Below, piece after piece: positions 35,755 to 44,825 of a stretch of DNA of 64,000 bases. This stretch comes from Pedobacter frigiditerrae (GTDB lineage: Bacteria > Bacteroidota > Bacteroidia > Sphingobacteriales > Sphingobacteriaceae), in assembly GCF_032678705.1 (NCBI RefSeq), contig NZ_JAVTSS010000002.1:62001-126000 (forward strand). The letters run 5' to 3'. The notes below the pieces were generated by a model, which was not told where the DNA came from, searched no databases, and saw only the letters and a program-made list of their open reading frames with translations. The position numbers and the translations under genes are program-made. Positions within the stretch are counted from its first letter, which is position 1, and each line of letters opens with the position of its first letter.

Positions 35755-36314
35755 AAACTAGAATCTTTGCTATTTTAACTTTATTCGTTGTCGCTTTTAG
35801 CGGATGTAAAGATGTTGCCAAAATTAATGCTGATGAGGCTGGTGAAGTAATTACTGAATATTTAACCGCAAATCCAGAATATAAAATTGCACGTTTCAAT
35901 TTTGGCGAAATGAAGTTCAACAGTCAGAAAGATATGCTTGAGCTAGAGAAATACAAAACCTTGGCAAGCGATGGTTATGTTTCATTAGCATTACAAGAAT
36001 CAAAAAAGAAATTCCTTTCTAAAGACAGCAGTTTTGTTTATATGATTAAATTAACCGATAAAGCGAGTGATTTAGTGTTGAAACAAGAAGAAGATAAAGC
36101 AAATGTTAAAGTTGTTACTTACGAGTTGGCAAGTGAAAAGCCTGTTAACTTTAACAGAGTAAATGATAATAATGCAAAAGTAACGGTGTCGCTTAAAAAG
36201 GTTAATACACCGTTTGCACCATTCCAAAAAAACGCTGATGATAATAGCAATTTCATCACCAAAACCTATCGCCTAAAATTAGATAAAGAAGAAGGCTGGA
36301 AAGTAGTGAAGTAA
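35751..36314 (+). CDS. Lipoprotein of unknown function
   Basis: 187 residues; lipoprotein signal to Cys19 (VVAFSGCKDV). The mature part is a soluble alpha/beta domain with no recognised motif and a basic C-terminus (KEEGWKVVK), reminiscent of small DUF-type folds ending in GWKV-x-K. It starts inside the stop of the EamA transporter by ATGA overlap. I do not recognise the family. Confidence 0.75.
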   Translation: MKTRIFAILTLFVVAFSGCKDVAKINADEAGEVITEYLTANPEYKIARFNFGEMKFNSQKDMLELEKYKTLASDGYVSLALQESKKKFLSKDSSFVYMIKLTDKASDLVLKQEEDKANVKVVTYELASEKPVNFNRVNDNNAKVTVSLKKVNTPFAPFQKNADDNSNFITKTYRLKLDKEEGWKVVK

Positions 36315-36361
36315 GGTGGAAGGCTATAAGGATCTCGATTTTAATAATTTTCAAATTAATA

Positions 36362-37360
36362 ATGATGAGAAAAATAATGTTGATGCTATCATTGTTAATA
36401 TTTGCTTGTTCTTGCTATGGAAAACTTCAAGATACACCTACAAATTTAAAACCAATTCTTTTAAATTTAAAAAGCACAATAGAAAATCATTTCTCTGGTA
36501 AAAATATTCATGATTTAAGGGAACCTTTTATAATTGAATATAGTGGCTCGTTAAAGAAGTATAATTTAATCAGCAATGCCAATGATATGTTGCCACTTTC
36601 TAAATCTGATGCGCTAAATATTAGAATAAACAAATTTCTAAAAAGTCAAAATTCAATCAAACTTACAGGCACTATTTATTTCGATCAGTATTCAGATAGT
36701 GCATTAGTGTATATAGAGCTATCAAAAGATGAAACTGTATATCAATTTTACAGTATGGAGTCTTCACCTCAACCACCAGGTGGGTTAAAAATATTTTCTA
36801 AAAGATTACATGATTTTCTGAAAAAACAAATTGCAATCAAACAATTAATACAAGATTCAGTTTTTGCTAAAGAAAAAGTTAATTTTAACGTAGACCGTTC
36901 AGGGGTACTTTCCAGAGCAAATAAGGATTACTTATCCAATTCTATTGAAGCATTCATAAAATCTGAGAAACGTTGGAACCCAGGTTTACAAAGCGGCCGT
37001 ATGATGGATATCCAAGTTGAGTTTAGACTTTTAAAAGAATACTTAACTTATGAAAATGCAAATTGGCCAAGTTTAAATGATTTTTCCGAAAATGTGAATA
37101 TCAACTTGATTACTTCTAATAAAATTGGATCAGAAATAACATTTTATTCAAGCTCTTTTCCTAGAAAGTTTAGTAACAATAATCGCATCATTGTATCAAT
37201 GGTTTATGATAGCATATTAGGGAAATACCGTACATCATCTGTTCATTCTGGCAGTTTATTTGATACAGATAAGCTAATTAGAGAATTATACGAAACACCA
37301 CAAGAAGGGAATTTAAAAGCTTATGCATACAAGCGGATTTATTTCTATAGGAATAAATAA
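36362..37360 (+). CDS. Secreted protein of unknown function
   Basis: 332 residues with an N-terminal hydrophobic signal (LMLSLLIFACSCYG); Cys in IFAC or CSC could be lipidated. The body is mixed alpha/beta with several KFL and FLKK helices and a C-terminal AYKRIYFYRNK. A repeat of the pattern LSKSDALNIRIN / LSRANKDYLSNSI may indicate two related halves, which I cannot prove by eye. It begins 47 bp after the preceding lipoprotein gene. Confidence 0.68.
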   Translation: MMRKIMLMLSLLIFACSCYGKLQDTPTNLKPILLNLKSTIENHFSGKNIHDLREPFIIEYSGSLKKYNLISNANDMLPLSKSDALNIRINKFLKSQNSIKLTGTIYFDQYSDSALVYIELSKDETVYQFYSMESSPQPPGGLKIFSKRLHDFLKKQIAIKQLIQDSVFAKEKVNFNVDRSGVLSRANKDYLSNSIEAFIKSEKRWNPGLQSGRMMDIQVEFRLLKEYLTYENANWPSLNDFSENVNINLITSNKIGSEITFYSSSFPRKFSNNNRIIVSMVYDSILGKYRTSSVHSGSLFDTDKLIRELYETPQEGNLKAYAYKRIYFYRNK

Positions 37361-37554
37361 TACATCAACTAAATTTGTTGTCGATCCCCTTTAAATTCTG
37401 TGGATAATTAAAATAAAAACATTGCCCAGTCCACAATTCCCAACAAAATAAAACAACTCAAACGTTTGATTTGATGCTTAAATAAAGGTATTTAAAAAGC
37501 CAATTCTACCTGCTTTTTTACATTAATTCGTAACAATAATAGTTGCTAATTTCT

Positions 37555-37562
37555 TACCTTTG
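37555..37562 (+). promoter_or_regulatory. Bacteroidota -7 box for gcvP
   Basis: TACCTTTG exactly fits TAnnTTTG, 24 bp before ATG 37587. An alternative TTG start at 37560 would lie inside this box, which argues for ATG 37587. Confidence 0.6.
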
Positions 37563-37586
37563 CGGCAACTTATTTTTATCAACTGC

Positions 37587-40466
37587 ATGAGTTTAAATAT
37601 CCATTACCAAGAAGACTTTCAAGACCGTCATATTGCCCCAAACGCGGAAGATACAGCGGCTATGCTACAAACTGTTGGCGTAAAATCAATTGATGAATTG
37701 ATTGAACAAACCGTTCCTCAAAAGATAAGGTTAAAACAACCTTTAAACTTACCAAAAGCAAAGTCTGAAATAGAATATTTAACAAGCTTAAAACAAACAG
37801 CTTCGTTAAACAAGGTTTTCAAATCTTACATTGGTCAAGGTTATTATGACACCTTAACCCCTGGTGTAATTTTACGTAACGTAATGGAAAACCCAGGATG
37901 GTATACGCAATACACGCCATATCAAGCAGAAATTGCGCAAGGTCGTTTGCAAGCTTTGTTAAATTTCCAAACCATGGTTATCGATTTAACTGGAATGGAA
38001 ATTGCCAATGCATCTTTATTAGATGAAGGTACAGCAGCTGCTGAAGCTATGTTTATGCAATACAGCTTGCGTAAAGACCAAAAAGCCACTAAATATTTTG
38101 TGTCTGACTTGGTATTTGCTCAAACCATAGACATTTTAAAAACTCGTGCCAATCCATTCGGTATAGAATTGGTAGTTGGCAACCACCAAGAATTTACTGC
38201 TACTGAAGAATTTTTCGGTGCAATAGTGCAATATCCAGCAGGTAACGGAGAAGTATTTGACTATACAACTTTCGCTACCGAACTACACGCTAAAAACATC
38301 AAATTAACTGTTATTGCCGATTTATTGAGCCTAACCTTATTAACTCCTCCAGGAGAATGGGGAGCTGATGTTGTGGTAGGTACTACGCAACGTTTTGGCG
38401 TACCTATGGGATTTGGCGGTCCTCATGCAGCTTATTTTGCAACCAAAGACGAGTACAAACGCTCAATCCCTGGCCGTATTATCGGTGTAACTATAGATAG
38501 CAATAACAACTACGCTTTACGTATGGCTTTGCAAACTCGCGAGCAACACATCCGTAGAGACAAAGCAACTTCAAATATCTGTACAGCCCAAGCTTTATTA
38601 GCAATTATGGCTGGTTTTTATGCAGTTTACCATGGTCCAAAAGGATTAAAGTTAATTGCAGAACGCACCCACGGATTAGCAGTTACTTTAGCAGAATCTT
38701 TAACGGAAGCTGGTTATAACGTTTTAAGCAAATCTTATTTCGATACGATTCAATTAGATTTAGGCGATTTAACAGGGTCTATCCACAAAGAATGTTTAGA
38801 TAATAACATCAACCTAAATTATAACGGAAACTTAGTAAGCATCGCTTTAGATGAAACTGTTTCTTACGAGGATGTTAAATTACTAGTTCGCATTTTCTCT
38901 AAAGTAAAAGGCATCTCTTCAGATAACTTAACAATTGCAGAAAATGTTGAAACTACAATTCCTGCAAACTTACAACGTACTTCCGCTTATTTAACACACC
39001 AAATTTTCAATGCTCACCATTCAGAGCATGAAATGTTGCGTTACATCAAATCATTAGAAACCAAAGACCTTTCACTTTGTCATTCTATGATTGCCTTAGG
39101 TTCATGTACCATGAAATTAAATGCGACCAGCGAAATGATTCCTGTTACTTGGCCAGAGTTTGGTAAAGTGCATCCATTTGCACCAGCCGACCAAGTTTTA
39201 GGTTATTATACCGTATTTGATGAATTAGACAAATGGTTAAGTGAAATTACTGGTTTTGCCGCAATGAGCTTACAACCAAATGCTGGTGCTCAAGGTGAAT
39301 ATGCTGGCTTAATGGTTATTAGAGCTTATCATCAAGATAGAGGCGACCACCACCGTAACATTGCATTAATTCCTGCATCGGCTCACGGTACAAATCCAGC
39401 TTCTGCAGCAATGGCGGGTATGAAGATTATTGTAGTTAAATCTTTAGAAAATGGAAACATTGATGTTGAAGATTTAAAGGCCAAAGCTGCAGAACATGCA
39501 GAAAACCTTTCTTGTTTGATGGTAACTTATCCATCAACTCACGGTGTATTCGAAGAAAGCATCATCGACATTTGTGAAACTATACACCAATACGGCGGAC
39601 AAGTATACATGGATGGCGCTAACATGAATGCACAAGTTGGTTTAACAAGCCCTGCAAATATTGGCGCAGACGTTTGTCACTTAAACTTGCACAAAACATT
39701 CTGTATTCCACATGGTGGAGGTGGTCCTGGAATGGGCCCAATTGGCGTAGCTGCTCACTTAGTAAAATACTTACCTGGTCACGCGGTTGTTGATATTAAT
39801 AACGAAAAATCTATCCCAGCTGTTTCTTCAGCTCCTTGGGGTTCTGCTTCAATTTTAATTATCTCTCACGCGTACATCGCCATGATGGGTGGCGAAGGTT
39901 TAACAGATGCTACTAAATATGCAATTCTAAACGCCAACTATATGAAAGCTCGTTTAGAAGCACATTATCCAGTGTTATATTCTGGCGCTCAAGGTCGTTG
40001 TGCTCACGAAATGATTTTAGATTGTAGAGGTTTCAAAAACTTCGGTATCGAAGTGGTAGATATTGCAAAACGTTTAATGGATTATGGTTTCCACGCACCA
40101 ACAGTTTCTTTCCCAGTTGCTGGAACGCTGATGGTAGAGCCAACAGAAAGCGAGCCTAAACACGAGTTAGACCGTTTTTGCGATGCCTTAATAGCCATTA
40201 GAAATGAAATTTCCTCAGTAGAAAGTGGAAGCTTTGATAAGGTAGATAATCCGCTTAAAAATGCACCACATACTTCTGCTGTTGTAACGGCAAATGATTG
40301 GAAACATAGCTACAGCCGTCAAACTGCTGCTTTCCCATTGCCTTATGTGGCTGCTTATAAATTCTGGCCATCAGTTGGTAGAGTAAATGACAGTCATGGA
40401 GATAGGTCTTTAATCTGTGCTTGCCCTCCTTTAGAAAGCTACATGGAAGAAGAAGCGATGGCATAG
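37587..40466 (+). CDS. gcvP: Glycine dehydrogenase (decarboxylating), P-protein
   Basis: PLP-dependent decarboxylase of the glycine cleavage system, 959 residues, the single-chain homodimeric type with fused alpha and beta halves. The PLP lysine is in [20 protein letters not shown] near 700. Other family blocks are [20 protein letters not shown] and [16 protein letters not shown] [10 protein letters not shown]. No glycine riboswitch is visible upstream, and gcvT/gcvH are absent from the window. Start set at ATG 37587 because the family N-terminus runs [12 protein letters not shown]. Confidence 0.97.
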   Translation: MSLNIHYQEDFQDRHIAPNAEDTAAMLQTVGVKSIDELIEQTVPQKIRLKQPLNLPKAKSEIEYLTSLKQTASLNKVFKSYIGQGYYDTLTPGVILRNVMENPGWYTQYTPYQAEIAQGRLQALLNFQTMVIDLTGMEIANASLLDEGTAAAEAMFMQYSLRKDQKATKYFVSDLVFAQTIDILKTRANPFGIELVVGNHQEFTATEEFFGAIVQYPAGNGEVFDYTTFATELHAKNIKLTVIADLLSLTLLTPPGEWGADVVVGTTQRFGVPMGFGGPHAAYFATKDEYKRSIPGRIIGVTIDSNNNYALRMALQTREQHIRRDKATSNICTAQALLAIMAGFYAVYHGPKGLKLIAERTHGLAVTLAESLTEAGYNVLSKSYFDTIQLDLGDLTGSIHKECLDNNINLNYNGNLVSIALDETVSYEDVKLLVRIFSKVKGISSDNLTIAENVETTIPANLQRTSAYLTHQIFNAHHSEHEMLRYIKSLETKDLSLCHSMIALGSCTMKLNATSEMIPVTWPEFGKVHPFAPADQVLGYYTVFDELDKWLSEITGFAAMSLQPNAGAQGEYAGLMVIRAYHQDRGDHHRNIALIPASAHGTNPASAAMAGMKIIVVKSLENGNIDVEDLKAKAAEHAENLSCLMVTYPSTHGVFEESIIDICETIHQYGGQVYMDGANMNAQVGLTSPANIGADVCHLNLHKTFCIPHGGGGPGMGPIGVAAHLVKYLPGHAVVDINNEKSIPAVSSAPWGSASILIISHAYIAMMGGEGLTDATKYAILNANYMKARLEAHYPVLYSGAQGRCAHEMILDCRGFKNFGIEVVDIAKRLMDYGFHAPTVSFPVAGTLMVEPTESEPKHELDRFCDALIAIRNEISSVESGSFDKVDNPLKNAPHTSAVVTANDWKHSYSRQTAAFPLPYVAAYKFWPSVGRVNDSHGDRSLICACPPLESYMEEEAMA

Positions 40467-40601
40467 GGTTTTACAACTGTAGATTTTTGATTTATCCCAC
40501 AGGGATGCCTTTTTGGCACGATTGCCTTTATAGTTTGTCATCCTAACTTGTGCCGATTTTACATCGGTAGCTTGTCGAAGGACTTGCAAAAAATAAATAC
40601 T

Positions 40602-40634
40602 AATAGCTCGAACAAATGTTCGGGCTATTTTTTT
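40602..40634 (+). terminator. Rho-independent terminator after gcvP
   Basis: AATAGCTCGAAC pairs with GTTCGGGCTATT (one T-G wobble) around AAAT and runs into T residues. A diverged copy follows the first yceI gene at 41632. Confidence 0.82.
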
Positions 40635-40635
40635 G

Positions 40636-40800
40636 AAAAGCAATTTCATTGTTTCATTTTAATATTAATTCACCTGCACGCCTTATTCTACCGATGAAGA
40701 ATCTGGCTACCTGTTCTCTATCTTCAGGTTTAGAAAACAAAAAGCTGTGCAACATACAAATAACTTTAGGACAAGAAAGATACCCAAATAAAAGGCTGCA
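40636..40800. repeat. Copy of degenerate intergenic element (A)
   Basis: Left end TTCATTGTTTCATTTTAAT, right end TCAGGTTTAGAAAACAAAAA followed by GCTGTGCAACA. Both ends match copy B at 41742-41945 closely, while the cores differ. The rest of the 502 bp gap (40467-40968) holds small hairpins (CCGAT / ATCGG at 40553-40567) and no gene. Confidence 0.65.
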
Positions 40801-40840
40801 TTTACTTCTACGGCACAATTGTAAAACAAACTCAAAATGC

Positions 40841-40968
40841 AAATCATAAATTTTTAAGCAAATTTACTCCAACAAAAGATATTATATTTAACAATTAAAA
40901 AATGAAATGTTAGCACATGATAACTTTTAGCTAAAGACTTTAAATACCCTTACAAATTAAACTTTTAG
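40841..40968 (+). promoter_or_regulatory. Duplicated upstream region of first yceI gene
   Basis: The words TAAGCAAATTTACTCCAACA, ATGATAACTTTTA and TTTAAATACCCTTACAAA recur in the same order before the second yceI gene (43951-44092). The TACCCTTA here corresponds to TACCTTTA there, the likely -7 box. This indicates the promoter was duplicated with the gene. Confidence 0.65.
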
Positions 40969-41556
40969 ATGAAACTAAAAATCACCTCAATCCTATTGCT
41001 AGCCGTTGTTGCTAGCTTCACATTTTTTGCTTTTACACCAAAAGCAGATGTTTACATAGTAGATGTAACTAAATCTACTGTCTCTTGGGATGCAAAAAAA
41101 GTAGGTGGTGGTCATAATGGTGCTATTAATCTAACTTCGGGTTCATTATCTTTTAACGGGAAAATATTAACTGATGGTGGTTTCATAGCTAACATGACTA
41201 CAATTAAAGATGCTGACAAAAGTGCTGGTTTAGAAAAACATCTAAAGGCTCCTGATTTTTTTGGTGTCGAAAAATTTCCTTTTTCTAAGTTTGTTATTAA
41301 AAAAATACAAGACTCTGGTACAATCTTAAATATTACGGGAGATTTAACAATTAAAGGGATAACCAATTCCATAACATTTCCTGCTAACATTATATGGAAT
41401 GCAGATAAAACTGTTACTGCTACAGCAGATAAAATTATTATTGACAGAACTAAGTTTGATATTAAATATAAATCGAAATCCTTTTTTCCAGAACTTGCAA
41501 ACAGTTTTATAGATGATGAATTTACTTTAGCTATAAAAATAGTAGCTAAAAAATAA
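40969..41556 (+). CDS. YceI family periplasmic lipid-binding protein (copy 1)
   Basis: 195 residues with a signal peptide (1-22) and a YceI lipocalin-like barrel: VDVTKSTVSWDAKKVGG, NGKILTDGGFIANMT and ITGDLTIKGIT. YceI proteins bind isoprenoid lipids in the periplasm. It is a clear paralogue of the gene at 44093, sharing the signal peptide almost exactly and about two thirds of visible positions. It has accumulated more lysine-rich and asymmetric changes (FPELANSF versus FANIGDNF). Its own terminator follows. Confidence 0.92.
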   Translation: MKLKITSILLLAVVASFTFFAFTPKADVYIVDVTKSTVSWDAKKVGGGHNGAINLTSGSLSFNGKILTDGGFIANMTTIKDADKSAGLEKHLKAPDFFGVEKFPFSKFVIKKIQDSGTILNITGDLTIKGITNSITFPANIIWNADKTVTATADKIIIDRTKFDIKYKSKSFFPELANSFIDDEFTLAIKIVAKK

Positions 41557-41631
41557 CTCTTCTTAAAATACATATCGAAAATATCACTTTTTAACCCTTG
41601 GCCGGTGTCTTCACCAGTCAAATAATATAAA

Positions 41632-41657
41632 TAGCTCGGACAAATGTTCGGGCTTTT
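41632..41657 (+). terminator. Terminator after first yceI gene
   Basis: AGCTCGGAC pairs with GTTCGGGCT (two wobbles) around AAAT, followed by T residues. The sequence is a diverged copy of the gcvP terminator at 40602. Confidence 0.72.
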
Positions 41658-41670
41658 TTAGCTCTTTGTC

Positions 41671-41688
41671 ATCCGATAGCTATCGGAT
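41671..41688. repeat. Perfect 18 bp palindrome
   Basis: ATCCGATAGCTATCGGAT is fully self-complementary and lies within a GTCATCC...GAAGAATCTC phrase of the dispersed hairpin family. Confidence 0.75.
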
Positions 41689-41741
41689 CTGAGCATCGCG
41701 AAGAATCTCTAAAGATAAATGGTTTAAAATCACATCTTCTT

Positions 41742-41945
41742 TTGAAAAGCAGTTTCAGTGTTTCATATTAATGTTAGTCCTGCTATCGTTACAATCTTTT
41801 TGAGAAGAGCAATACGCGTCCTTTTTCGTCATTGCGAGGAGGAACGACGTGGCAATCTTTTTGATGAGTGCTTCAAAAAGTATTTCCACTTTATCAGGTT
41901 TAGAAAACATTAGGCTGTGCACCAAACTAAGAAAGAGCCAGCAAG
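41742..41945. repeat. Copy of degenerate intergenic element (B)
   Basis: The left end GAAAAGCAGTTTCAGTGTTTC, with TTAGTCCTGCTATCG, and the right end TATCAGGTTTAGAAAACATT, with GGCTGTGCACCA, match copy A. The core holds a GTCATTGCGAGGAGGAACGA phrase not found in A, so a second repeat seems nested inside. The 471 bp gap 41557-42027 contains no gene. Confidence 0.65.
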
Positions 41946-42027
41946 TTCTGTGTAGATTAGATACAAATTATCGAGTAATTAAACTTAAACGATTATATTC
42001 GGACTATTAACAATAGCAAAAATTTAA

Positions 42028-42642
42028 ATGAAACTAAAAAAAGTATTACTCATTACTCTACTTCTTGCAACTAGTTCCGTAGCAATGGCTCAAGACTATA
42101 AAAAAGAGATTGAGAAAGAGTTTAAGGAATATTTGAATGCCCTTTTTAGTAAGGACTTTGAAAAATCAATGAATTATTTAACACCAGAAGTTTTTAAAAT
42201 CATTCCTAAAGCTCAAATGATAAAAATTATGGAGCAAACATTTAACGAACCTTCTATTGAATTTGAATTAAAAGATGCCAAAATAATCGAAATACAAAAC
42301 TCTGAAAAGATTGAAAACAAGTTCTATTCTTTTTTATCCTATTCTAATTTAATGAGAATCAAATTTAAAAGTGAAAGAAATGAGACTACAGAAGAAAAGA
42401 AAATGAAGAACAATTTGGGTAAACTTTCCTTCGAAAAAACATTTGGTGTCCAAAATGTAAAATACGATGATAAAACAGAATTTTTTGAGATATATGTAGA
42501 AAAACCCGTTTATGCTATTTCTGATAACGGAAAAAATGACTGGAAATTTATAGTGGTTGAGAAAAAGCAAAAATCATTTCTTGAAACACTTTTACCAAAA
42601 AAGCTAATTGAGAAGGTGTTTCAATCATCACAGTATAATTAG
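42028..42642 (+). CDS. Secreted protein of unknown function
   Basis: 204 residues with a signal peptide ending in VAMAQ at 22. The mature part starts with an amphipathic Lys/Glu helix (DYKKEIEKEFKEYLNALFSKDFEKSMNYL in context), which recalls NTF2-like folds, followed by beta strands and a basic C-terminus. No catalytic residues recognised. It lies between the two yceI copies with repeat-filled gaps either side. Confidence 0.7.
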   Translation: MKLKKVLLITLLLATSSVAMAQDYKKEIEKEFKEYLNALFSKDFEKSMNYLTPEVFKIIPKAQMIKIMEQTFNEPSIEFELKDAKIIEIQNSEKIENKFYSFLSYSNLMRIKFKSERNETTEEKKMKNNLGKLSFEKTFGVQNVKYDDKTEFFEIYVEKPVYAISDNGKNDWKFIVVEKKQKSFLETLLPKKLIEKVFQSSQYN

Positions 42643-42893
42643 TCAAAATAATAACTCTCATAACATATACTCCACCCAAAAACGAAATATACTTATTCAT
42701 TTCCATTATTATATTTAATAACAACTTTGAAATCAGCTTTTAGATAAATTTATTAAAGAGCAAGCATTTTTAATTATAAGCTGGTTAATTCTTCTCCTAT
42801 GTCCTTACCACCAACTGACGTCTGATCTATCGACAATTGTTGCCAAAAAGGTTGTGTATTTCTACCAAAAAGCAAAATAACCATTCAATTTAT

Positions 42894-43730
42894 ATGCAAA
42901 ACCATTTCAAACCTATTTCTCTATTTTTCTTATTCATTTTTATCACAACATCTTGTTTTGCCCAAACTCAGAATTTTAATAATACCAAAGTCGATAGCTC
43001 AACTTTTGTTCAAACACGGGCAATATTAAACAGTCTTTCAACAACAAAATTTGAAAAGCGAAATTTTAAACCGAGAGAAAAGCAGCTACCCTATCGTTTG
43101 TTATTACCAAAAAATTATACAAGTACTGAGAAATATCCATTGGTTATAACCTTTCATAATTCTACACGAATTGGGAATGATAATGAAAATCAACTAGAAC
43201 CTTTATCAAGAATTTGGCTTAGAGAAGAAATTTATGATAAATACAAATGTTTTGTCTTGGCACCACAGTTTAACAAACGTTCTTCAAATTATTCAGAAAA
43301 TGAAGATGGTGTTTTAATTTCAAAGTCTTCCGAAGATGTTGCTATGGTTTTGGAACTCATCAAAACCTTAGAAAAAGAATACCCTAACATTGATAGTAAA
43401 AGGATTTATTTAGTTGGCTATTCAATGGGTGCATCAACTGCCCAAAATATTTTAAACAGAGAACCAAAAATGTTTGCTGGCTTGGTATCTATTGCTGCTG
43501 TTCCAGATTATTCAAATTTAAAAGAAATAAAAAATAAAAATATATGGCTTATTCATGGACAAAAAGATATTGAAAACCCATATAAAGGAAGTGCCGAGTT
43601 ATTTAAAAGACTAGAAAAATCTAAAAGAACAACATTTACGACATTTTCAGAACTCGACCATAACAATATAAATATTCCATTTCTGTTAAGTGAAGAAATT
43701 CCTAATTGGTTATTTCAGTACAGAAACTAA
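42894..43730 (+). CDS. Secreted alpha/beta hydrolase (esterase-like)
   Basis: About 278 residues. The start is ATG 42894, since a signal peptide ending in SCFAQ follows; the longer frame from 42837 adds a non-signal N-terminus. The fold has LPYRLLLPKNYTSTEKYPLVITFH, an oxyanion region HNSTRIGND, nucleophile elbow GYSMGAST (Ser), acid in HGQKDIENP and His in SELDHNNI. It resembles secreted phospholipase/carboxylesterase or feruloyl-type esterases. No glycan locus is adjacent; substrate unknown. Confidence 0.85.
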   Translation: MQNHFKPISLFFLFIFITTSCFAQTQNFNNTKVDSSTFVQTRAILNSLSTTKFEKRNFKPREKQLPYRLLLPKNYTSTEKYPLVITFHNSTRIGNDNENQLEPLSRIWLREEIYDKYKCFVLAPQFNKRSSNYSENEDGVLISKSSEDVAMVLELIKTLEKEYPNIDSKRIYLVGYSMGASTAQNILNREPKMFAGLVSIAAVPDYSNLKEIKNKNIWLIHGQKDIENPYKGSAELFKRLEKSKRTTFTTFSELDHNNINIPFLLSEEIPNWLFQYRN

Positions 43731-43782
43731 TTGTGACTATAAAGAATACCTAAGTTTCATAACACTTACCTTTGTTCTTAAA

Positions 43783-43880
43783 CCCGTCCCGATTGCTATC
43801 GGGGAGAAATGGAAAGCCCGCAAGGTGAGGAACGAGCCGAGGACTTGTAATGGAAAGCCTGCCTACCGCAGGCAGACGGG
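43783..43880. repeat. Composite hairpin element
   Basis: Outer arms CCCGTC (43783-43788) and GACGGG (43875-43880). An inner hairpin CCCGAT / ATCGGG lies at 43788-43803 and TGCCT / AGGCA near 43860-43873. The phrase GAGGAACGAGCCGAGGACT recurs as GAGGAACGACCGAGGACT near 52373. GC-rich island in a 362 bp gap (43731-44092) without a gene. Confidence 0.7.
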
Positions 43881-43950
43881 ACTAACCTAAATAATAGCGC
43901 TTATCAGTGCTTTCCAACTCTTCTTAAAAAACAATTTACATCTTTCCTAC

Positions 43951-44092
43951 AAATCATTAAACCTTTTTAAGCAAATTTACTCCAACAAAAACGCTGTCAT
44001 ATTGTAAAGGTCAAAAAATTGAAATCTTAACATATGATAACTTTTACCTAAAACAATTTAAATACCTTTACAAAAAATTAAAAAACTTTCAG
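43951..44092 (+). promoter_or_regulatory. Duplicated upstream region of second yceI gene
   Basis: Carries the same ordered words as 40841-40968, including TAAGCAAATTTACTCCAACA and ATGATAACTTTTA. The -7 box candidate is TACCTTTA at 44063-44070, 23 bp before the ATG. Confidence 0.65.
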
Positions 44093-44686
44093 ATGAAATT
44101 AAAAATCACTTCAATCTTATTATTAGCTGTTGTAGCTAGTTTTGTTGCTTTTACTCCAAAGGCAGACGTTTATAAAATAGACCTTACACAATCTAGCATT
44201 GCTTGGGAAGGCAAAAAATTTGCTGGCTCACATACTGGTACAGTAGACTTAACTTCGGGTAACCTAGACTTTAATGGTAAAAAACTAGCTGGTGGTGGTT
44301 TTGTTGCTAACATGACCAGCATCAAAACTATGGACGGTGGAACTAAGCCAAACGCAGGCTTAGATAAACACTTAAAAGCTGATGACTTTTTTGGCGTAGA
44401 AAAATTCCCTGCTGCAAACTTCGTAATTAAAAAAGTAACTGGCAACGGTGCTGCTGTTAATGTAACTGGCGATTTAACAATTAAAGGTATTACGCAATCA
44501 GTAACTTTCCCTGCTACTTTAACTTGGAATGCTGACAAATCAGTTACTGCAACTGCAGATAAAATTGTTATCGATAGAACTAAATTTGGTATTCAATTCA
44601 AATCTAAATCTGTTTTTGCTAACATCGGCGACAACTTCATTTATGATGAATTTAGCATTTCAGTAAAATTAGTGGCTAAAAAATAA
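44093..44686 (+). CDS. YceI family periplasmic lipid-binding protein (copy 2)
   Basis: 197 residues, signal peptide 1-20 and a full YceI domain: KIDLTQSSIAWEGKKFAGSH, NGKKLAGGGFVANMT, FFGVEKFPAANFVIKKV and VTGDLTIKGITQSVTFPA. Its codons look more optimised than copy 1 and its sequence is closer to the family norm, so I take it as the ancestral or more expressed copy. An excellent terminator follows 22 bp after the stop. Confidence 0.93.
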   Translation: MKLKITSILLLAVVASFVAFTPKADVYKIDLTQSSIAWEGKKFAGSHTGTVDLTSGNLDFNGKKLAGGGFVANMTSIKTMDGGTKPNAGLDKHLKADDFFGVEKFPAANFVIKKVTGNGAAVNVTGDLTIKGITQSVTFPATLTWNADKSVTATADKIVIDRTKFGIQFKSKSVFANIGDNFIYDEFSISVKLVAKK

Positions 44687-44707
44687 GCTGCTGTTTTAAA
44701 AGAAATT

Positions 44708-44739
44708 AAAAGACCCGATAAAATTTATCGGGTCTTTTT
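44708..44739 (+). terminator. Rho-independent terminator after second yceI gene
   Basis: AAAAGACCCGATAAA and TTTATCGGGTCTTTT flank a central A and form a strong GC-cored stem followed by T residues. Confidence 0.9.
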
Positions 44740-44825
44740 GTTTTAAAAAGATATTGGAAATACCACTTTTATCTATAACTTTAAAACCATAAGGAAAAGC
44801 CTTCTTATTTTTTATAAAACACTCA

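Noticed and set aside
37361..37586. Glycine riboswitch before gcvP
   Set aside because: No tandem aptamer-like GGA/GAG-rich helices can be seen; only a TAnnTTTG box is evident.
40431..40849. Short ORFs in the gap after gcvP
   Set aside because: They lie across a terminator and a repeat element, overlap each other on both strands and have no start signals or recognisable protein features.
42837..42893. Extended start of the secreted esterase
   Set aside because: The extension lacks a signal character, while ATG 42894 is followed at once by a good signal peptide.
43690..43890. Small ORF over the hairpin element after the esterase
   Set aside because: It is composed of the esterase 3' end in another frame plus repeat sequence; no family resemblance.
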